From an uncultured Collinsella sp. (GTDB lineage Bacteria > Actinomycetota > Coriobacteriia > Coriobacteriales > Coriobacteriaceae), in contig CAUDYH010000001.1 of NCBI GenBank assembly GCA_958453575.1, positions 1-17,675 on the forward strand: DNA of 17,675 nucleotides, given 5' to 3'. The notes beneath the pieces were generated by a model. The model was not told where the DNA came from and made no database searches. It was given only the letters and a program-made list of their open reading frames with translations. How positions within the stretch are numbered: the first letter of the stretch is position 1; every line of letters starts with the position of its first letter. Of this stretch, positions 15,391 to 17,675 are shown one piece after another. The position numbers and the translations under genes are program-made.

Positions 15391-15954
15391 CTATTTAAAC
15401 ATGAGTTCGACGATCCCTGCCCAAACAGCCTTTTCATCGATGTCTTCATCTTGGGCAACGGTATTGCTCGCTCCCTCAAGTACGGTGTAAAGAATCTGCA
15501 CGTACAGCATGACGTCTGTTTCATCGGAAAACGCGCCAATTTCTAGGCCATGGAGAAGGATGTCTTTAAGCGCGTCCATAGTTCGGTTGATCGCCGTTGC
15601 CTGACGTGCCTGAACTGCAGGGATTCGATTTGCCTGAATACTGACCTCGGCCAGCACGCGACGGCGCTTTTCATCACTACGATAGCCACCTATAACCGAA
15701 TTGCCGAGCTCGATAAGCGCCGCCTTGAATCCGTCCCTATCGACTATTAGCGAGTAGTCGCGCTGATAGTCGATAGTCGGAAACATACTATCTAAGAGCG
15801 TGGTGAAAATATCCTCTTTAGAGGGAAAGTAGTAGTACACCGATGGCTTGGATATACCGACACGGTCGCAGATTTTTCCAATGGACGCCTTGTCGTAACC
15901 GACTTCTGCCACAAGATCATACATTGCGTCCAATATTTTTCCCTTTGTGCTCAC
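15391..15954 (-). CDS. TetR/AcrR-family transcriptional regulator
   Basis: 187 residues from GTG 15954, with GGAG about 9 bases upstream. The N-terminal helix-turn-helix is typical: GKILDAMYDLVAEVGYDKAS, then KICDRVGISKPSVYYYFPSK. The C-terminal 130 residues are helical and should bind a ligand and form the dimer. It diverges from the deiminase operon, with a perfect 8-2-8 palindrome in the shared region. I infer that it represses the deiminase-carbamoyltransferase operon and probably the MFS gene, released by a small effector such as an arginine-derived guanidine or polyamine. It ends near the long inverted repeat shared with the MFS gene. Confidence 0.93.
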   Translation of the reverse strand: MSTKGKILDAMYDLVAEVGYDKASIGKICDRVGISKPSVYYYFPSKEDIFTTLLDSMFPTIDYQRDYSLIVDRDGFKAALIELGNSVIGGYRSDEKRRRVLAEVSIQANRIPAVQARQATAINRTMDALKDILLHGLEIGAFSDETDVMLYVQILYTVLEGASNTVAQDEDIDEKAVWAGIVELMFK

Positions 15955-15994
15955 GCTTCACTTCTCCATTGCAAATCACTTCCGCATTGCCAAC

Positions 15995-16022
15995 ATTATT
16001 AAGAATGGCAACGGAACATCAA
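15995..16022 (-). promoter_or_regulatory. Candidate promoter of the TetR gene
   Basis: Read on the minus strand, TTGATG (16022-16017), a 16-base spacer and AATAAT (16000-15995) stand about 41 bases before the GTG start. No operator palindrome overlaps it; the nearest CGGTAGGT half-site is at 16057-16064. Confidence 0.4.
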
Positions 16023-16056
16023 TTCGTGTCCAAACACGACCACTATAAACGGTGAA

Positions 16057-16064
16057 CGGTAGGT
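16057..16064. promoter_or_regulatory. Operator half-site CGGTAGGT
   Basis: GAACGGTAGGTAT occurs here and again at 16103-16115, within the full palindrome. The left arm is degenerate at this copy. The two CGGTAGGT right arms are 49 bases apart start to start, which could let two TetR dimers bind the shared control region. Confidence 0.4.
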
Positions 16065-16095
16065 ATCGACAGGCGAATGGCAATTATACAAAAAC

Positions 16096-16113
16096 ACCTA
16101 CCGAACGGTAGGT
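16096..16113. promoter_or_regulatory. TetR operator in the deiminase control region
   Basis: ACCTACCG (16096-16103) and CGGTAGGT (16106-16113) form a perfect inverted repeat around AA. Size, symmetry and location in the region between the TetR gene and its divergent neighbour fit a TetR operator. No strong promoter boxes for the plus strand could be fixed here; TATAGT at 16113 and TACTAT at 16121 are possible -10 elements. Confidence 0.7.
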
Positions 16114-16193
16114 ATAGTAGTACTATAGCTGGTGTAACCCCGCTATTGTCGCGGCCGGACAGCATTGCGGGAAACCCGACGGAAGGACCAACC

Positions 16194-17432
16194 ATGTACG
16201 AGAACTATCGTATGCCGGGCGAGTTTGAGAAGCGCTCCAACGTCTATGTGACATGGCTTCCCGATTACATTCGCGCAGAGGGCTTCGATAATCGCCAGCC
16301 CTGCGTTGACGTAATTAAAGCTTTGCTTGAGTATGGCGATGTTACGGTCAACCTCAACTGTGGCACCCCCGGCTCCTACGAGGAAGCCTGCTCGCGCCTT
16401 AAAGAAGAAGGGGTGGATCTCGACCGTATCCAGATTACGCAGTTCGAAGACTCCAACTTCTACGTTCGCGACAACGGCCCCAGCATCATGGTCGACGACG
16501 AAGGCCATTCCTATATGGTCAACCCCGCTTGGACCTATTATGGCGTGTGGGACAAGAACTCCCCAGAGTGCCAGTCCGCACGCAGGGCAGCTGTTCACAT
16601 GGCGGTTGCGCTCGGGTGCTTCGATATCGTCAATTCCGAAATGGTTTCGGAGGGCGGCGACCGCGAGTTTGACGGTCACGGCACCCTGATCGCCATCGAG
16701 GACACGGAATGCCGCAAGCGCAATCCCGAGTTCTCAAAAGAGGAAGTGGAGGCCGAGTACAAGCGCATCTACAACCTCAACAAGGTTATCTGGCTGCCGC
16801 AGCCTATGCTTGAGGACGACGACTATCGACTGGGCATCCTCGACGAGAAGGAAGATGGAACTCCTGTCTTCGGCATGAGCTTCGCCGCCCACATCGATGA
16901 GATGTGCCGCTTTATCACCCCGAACAAGATTCTTCTTGCCGAGGTATCCGATGAGGAGGCCGCCTCGAGCAAGGCGGGCGCGGAATCGCGTCGTCGCATC
17001 GACGCCGCCTACGAGATTCTACGCGCCGAGACGGACTGGGAGGGCAAGCCCTTCGAAATCGTCCGCATGCCCACTGCCGAGCCGATCGAGGTTGTCATCG
17101 CCCCCGGCGACGAGGACTACGAGCTGTATAAGGGCTTCATCGACGAAATGGGCGGCAAGTTCATGGATGGCACCCCTTGGCCCGAAGGCCCCGTTCACTT
17201 TTATGCCGCAGCAAGCTACTGCAACTTCCTCATCTGCAACGGCGTCGTTCTTGGCCAGCGTTATTACCACGAAGGCATGAGCGAAGTCGTGAAGGAGAAG
17301 GACAAGCAGGCCAAGGCGGTTCTTGAGAGCTGCTTCCCCGATCGCAAGGTCATCATGATCGACTCTCTCGCGCTTAACCTGTCCGGCGGCGGCGTGCACT
17401 GCTGGACCAAGGACGTGGCCGCCAGCTGCTAG
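16194..17432 (+). CDS. Agmatine deiminase / peptidylarginine deiminase family guanidino hydrolase
   Basis: 412 residues from ATG 16194, with GGAAGGA about 7 bases upstream; the longer frame from 16077 would run through the operator. Motifs follow the PPAD/agmatine deiminase fold: YRMPGEFE at 5-12, VRDNGPS with Asp93, EGGDREFDGHGT at 153-164, HIDE with His233 and Asp235, and GGGVHCW with nucleophile Cys403. The enzyme should hydrolyse a guanidino group to a ureido group and ammonia. It has no signal peptide, so it is cytosolic. Agmatine deiminases are about 370 residues and typically read HVDN and GGGNIHC; this protein is longer and reads HIDE and GGGVHC, so the substrate may be agmatine, arginine or another guanidine. 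The carbamoyltransferase gene that follows suggests a carbamoyl-phosphate-forming catabolic pathway. Confidence 0.87.
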   Translation: MYENYRMPGEFEKRSNVYVTWLPDYIRAEGFDNRQPCVDVIKALLEYGDVTVNLNCGTPGSYEEACSRLKEEGVDLDRIQITQFEDSNFYVRDNGPSIMVDDEGHSYMVNPAWTYYGVWDKNSPECQSARRAAVHMAVALGCFDIVNSEMVSEGGDREFDGHGTLIAIEDTECRKRNPEFSKEEVEAEYKRIYNLNKVIWLPQPMLEDDDYRLGILDEKEDGTPVFGMSFAAHIDEMCRFITPNKILLAEVSDEEAASSKAGAESRRRIDAAYEILRAETDWEGKPFEIVRMPTAEPIEVVIAPGDEDYELYKGFIDEMGGKFMDGTPWPEGPVHFYAAASYCNFLICNGVVLGQRYYHEGMSEVVKEKDKQAKAVLESCFPDRKVIMIDSLALNLSGGGVHCWTKDVAASC

Positions 17433-17479
17433 CAAGTTCTTAAACTTGCGCTGCCTGATCCAAGCGCCACATTTACAGT

Positions 17480-17509
17480 CCCCGAGGGATATCCGTGTTT
17501 CCCTCGGGG
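17480..17509 (+). other. Intercistronic hairpin without T run
   Basis: CCCCGAGGGA (17480-17489) pairs with TCCCTCGGGG (17500-17509) around a 10-base loop in the gap between the deiminase and carbamoyltransferase genes. GCGCATTC follows, not a T run, so this is more likely a stability or processing element, or a Rho-linked attenuator, than an intrinsic terminator. Confidence 0.6.
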
Positions 17510-17553
17510 GCGCATTCGACACTTACCCATCAAACAATTGAAAGGAAATAGGC

Positions 17554-17675
17554 ATGAACAACAGCCTTCGCGGTCGCGACTACCTCAACATCCACGATCT
17601 TTCCTCTGAGGATTTCCGTTACCTCATCGATCTTGCCTGGAACCTCAAGGCCCAGAAAAAGTCCGGTGTCGACCA
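17554..17675 (+). CDS. Ornithine/putrescine carbamoyltransferase, N-terminus (partial at right edge)
   Basis: 40 codons are visible from ATG 17554, with AAAGGA upstream. The protein begins MNNSLRGRDYLNIHDLSSED and then FRYLIDLAWNLKAQKKSG, matching the first helix of the ornithine carbamoyltransferase family (the usual form is GRDFLSLHDLT, then LLDLA, then LK). The catalytic STRT and HCLP motifs lie beyond the window. Next to a deiminase it probably works in the catabolic direction, splitting citrulline or carbamoylputrescine into carbamoyl phosphate plus ornithine or putrescine. Which one cannot be told from this fragment. Confidence 0.85.
   Translation, partial: MNNSLRGRDYLNIHDLSSEDFRYLIDLAWNLKAQKKSGVD

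Noticed and set aside
1..17675. CRISPR arrays, insertion sequences, phage genes, rRNA or tRNA
   Set aside because: No regularly spaced direct repeats, transposase or integrase motifs, or RNA gene structures were found on either strand.

Overview
The window looks like chromosomal DNA from a high-GC, Gram-positive gut anaerobe. I think a Coriobacteriia member (Collinsella-like) is most likely. The reasons are a LuxR-type regulator of the kind common in that class, a GMP synthase without its glutaminase domain, a CD1871A-type CXXC miniprotein beside a membrane Fe-S protein, and lipoprotein and Tat-like signals. The taxon is an inference; no rRNA or tRNA is present to settle it. No gene-free stretch exceeds 300 bases.

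Left part (1-4318). A large secreted protein with a Tat-like leader runs off the left edge on the minus strand. Next on the same strand is a LuxR-family regulator, and then the plus-strand GMP synthase (ATP-pyrophosphatase and dimerisation domains only), closed by a strong terminator. Middle left (4370-6216). A response regulator and histidine kinase form a minus-strand operon with a 4-base overlap. The kinase C-terminal tail is encoded by a dispersed palindromic repeat.

Middle (6306-10272). A plus-strand redox and sulfur block diverges from the two-component system. It holds a 48-residue CXXC miniprotein that is easily missed, a NapH-like polytopic Fe-S protein, a TlpA-like thioredoxin lipoprotein, a terminator, a decapitated rhodanese remnant, and an FAD-dependent CoA-disulfide/persulfide reductase fused to a rhodanese. 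The genes suggest electron transfer across the membrane to an extracytoplasmic thiol protein, next to cytosolic persulfide handling.

Right part (10494-17675). A 1084-residue MacB-like ABC protein carries an unusually large extracytoplasmic region. Then come an MFS transporter, a convergent TetR regulator, and a divergent deiminase of the agmatine/peptidylarginine type, followed by the start of an ornithine/putrescine carbamoyltransferase. A shared CGGTAGG motif in front of the MFS and deiminase genes suggests one TetR regulon for guanidino-compound uptake and catabolism. Three copies of a palindromic element (4377, 10284, 13747) sit at the 3' ends of genes.
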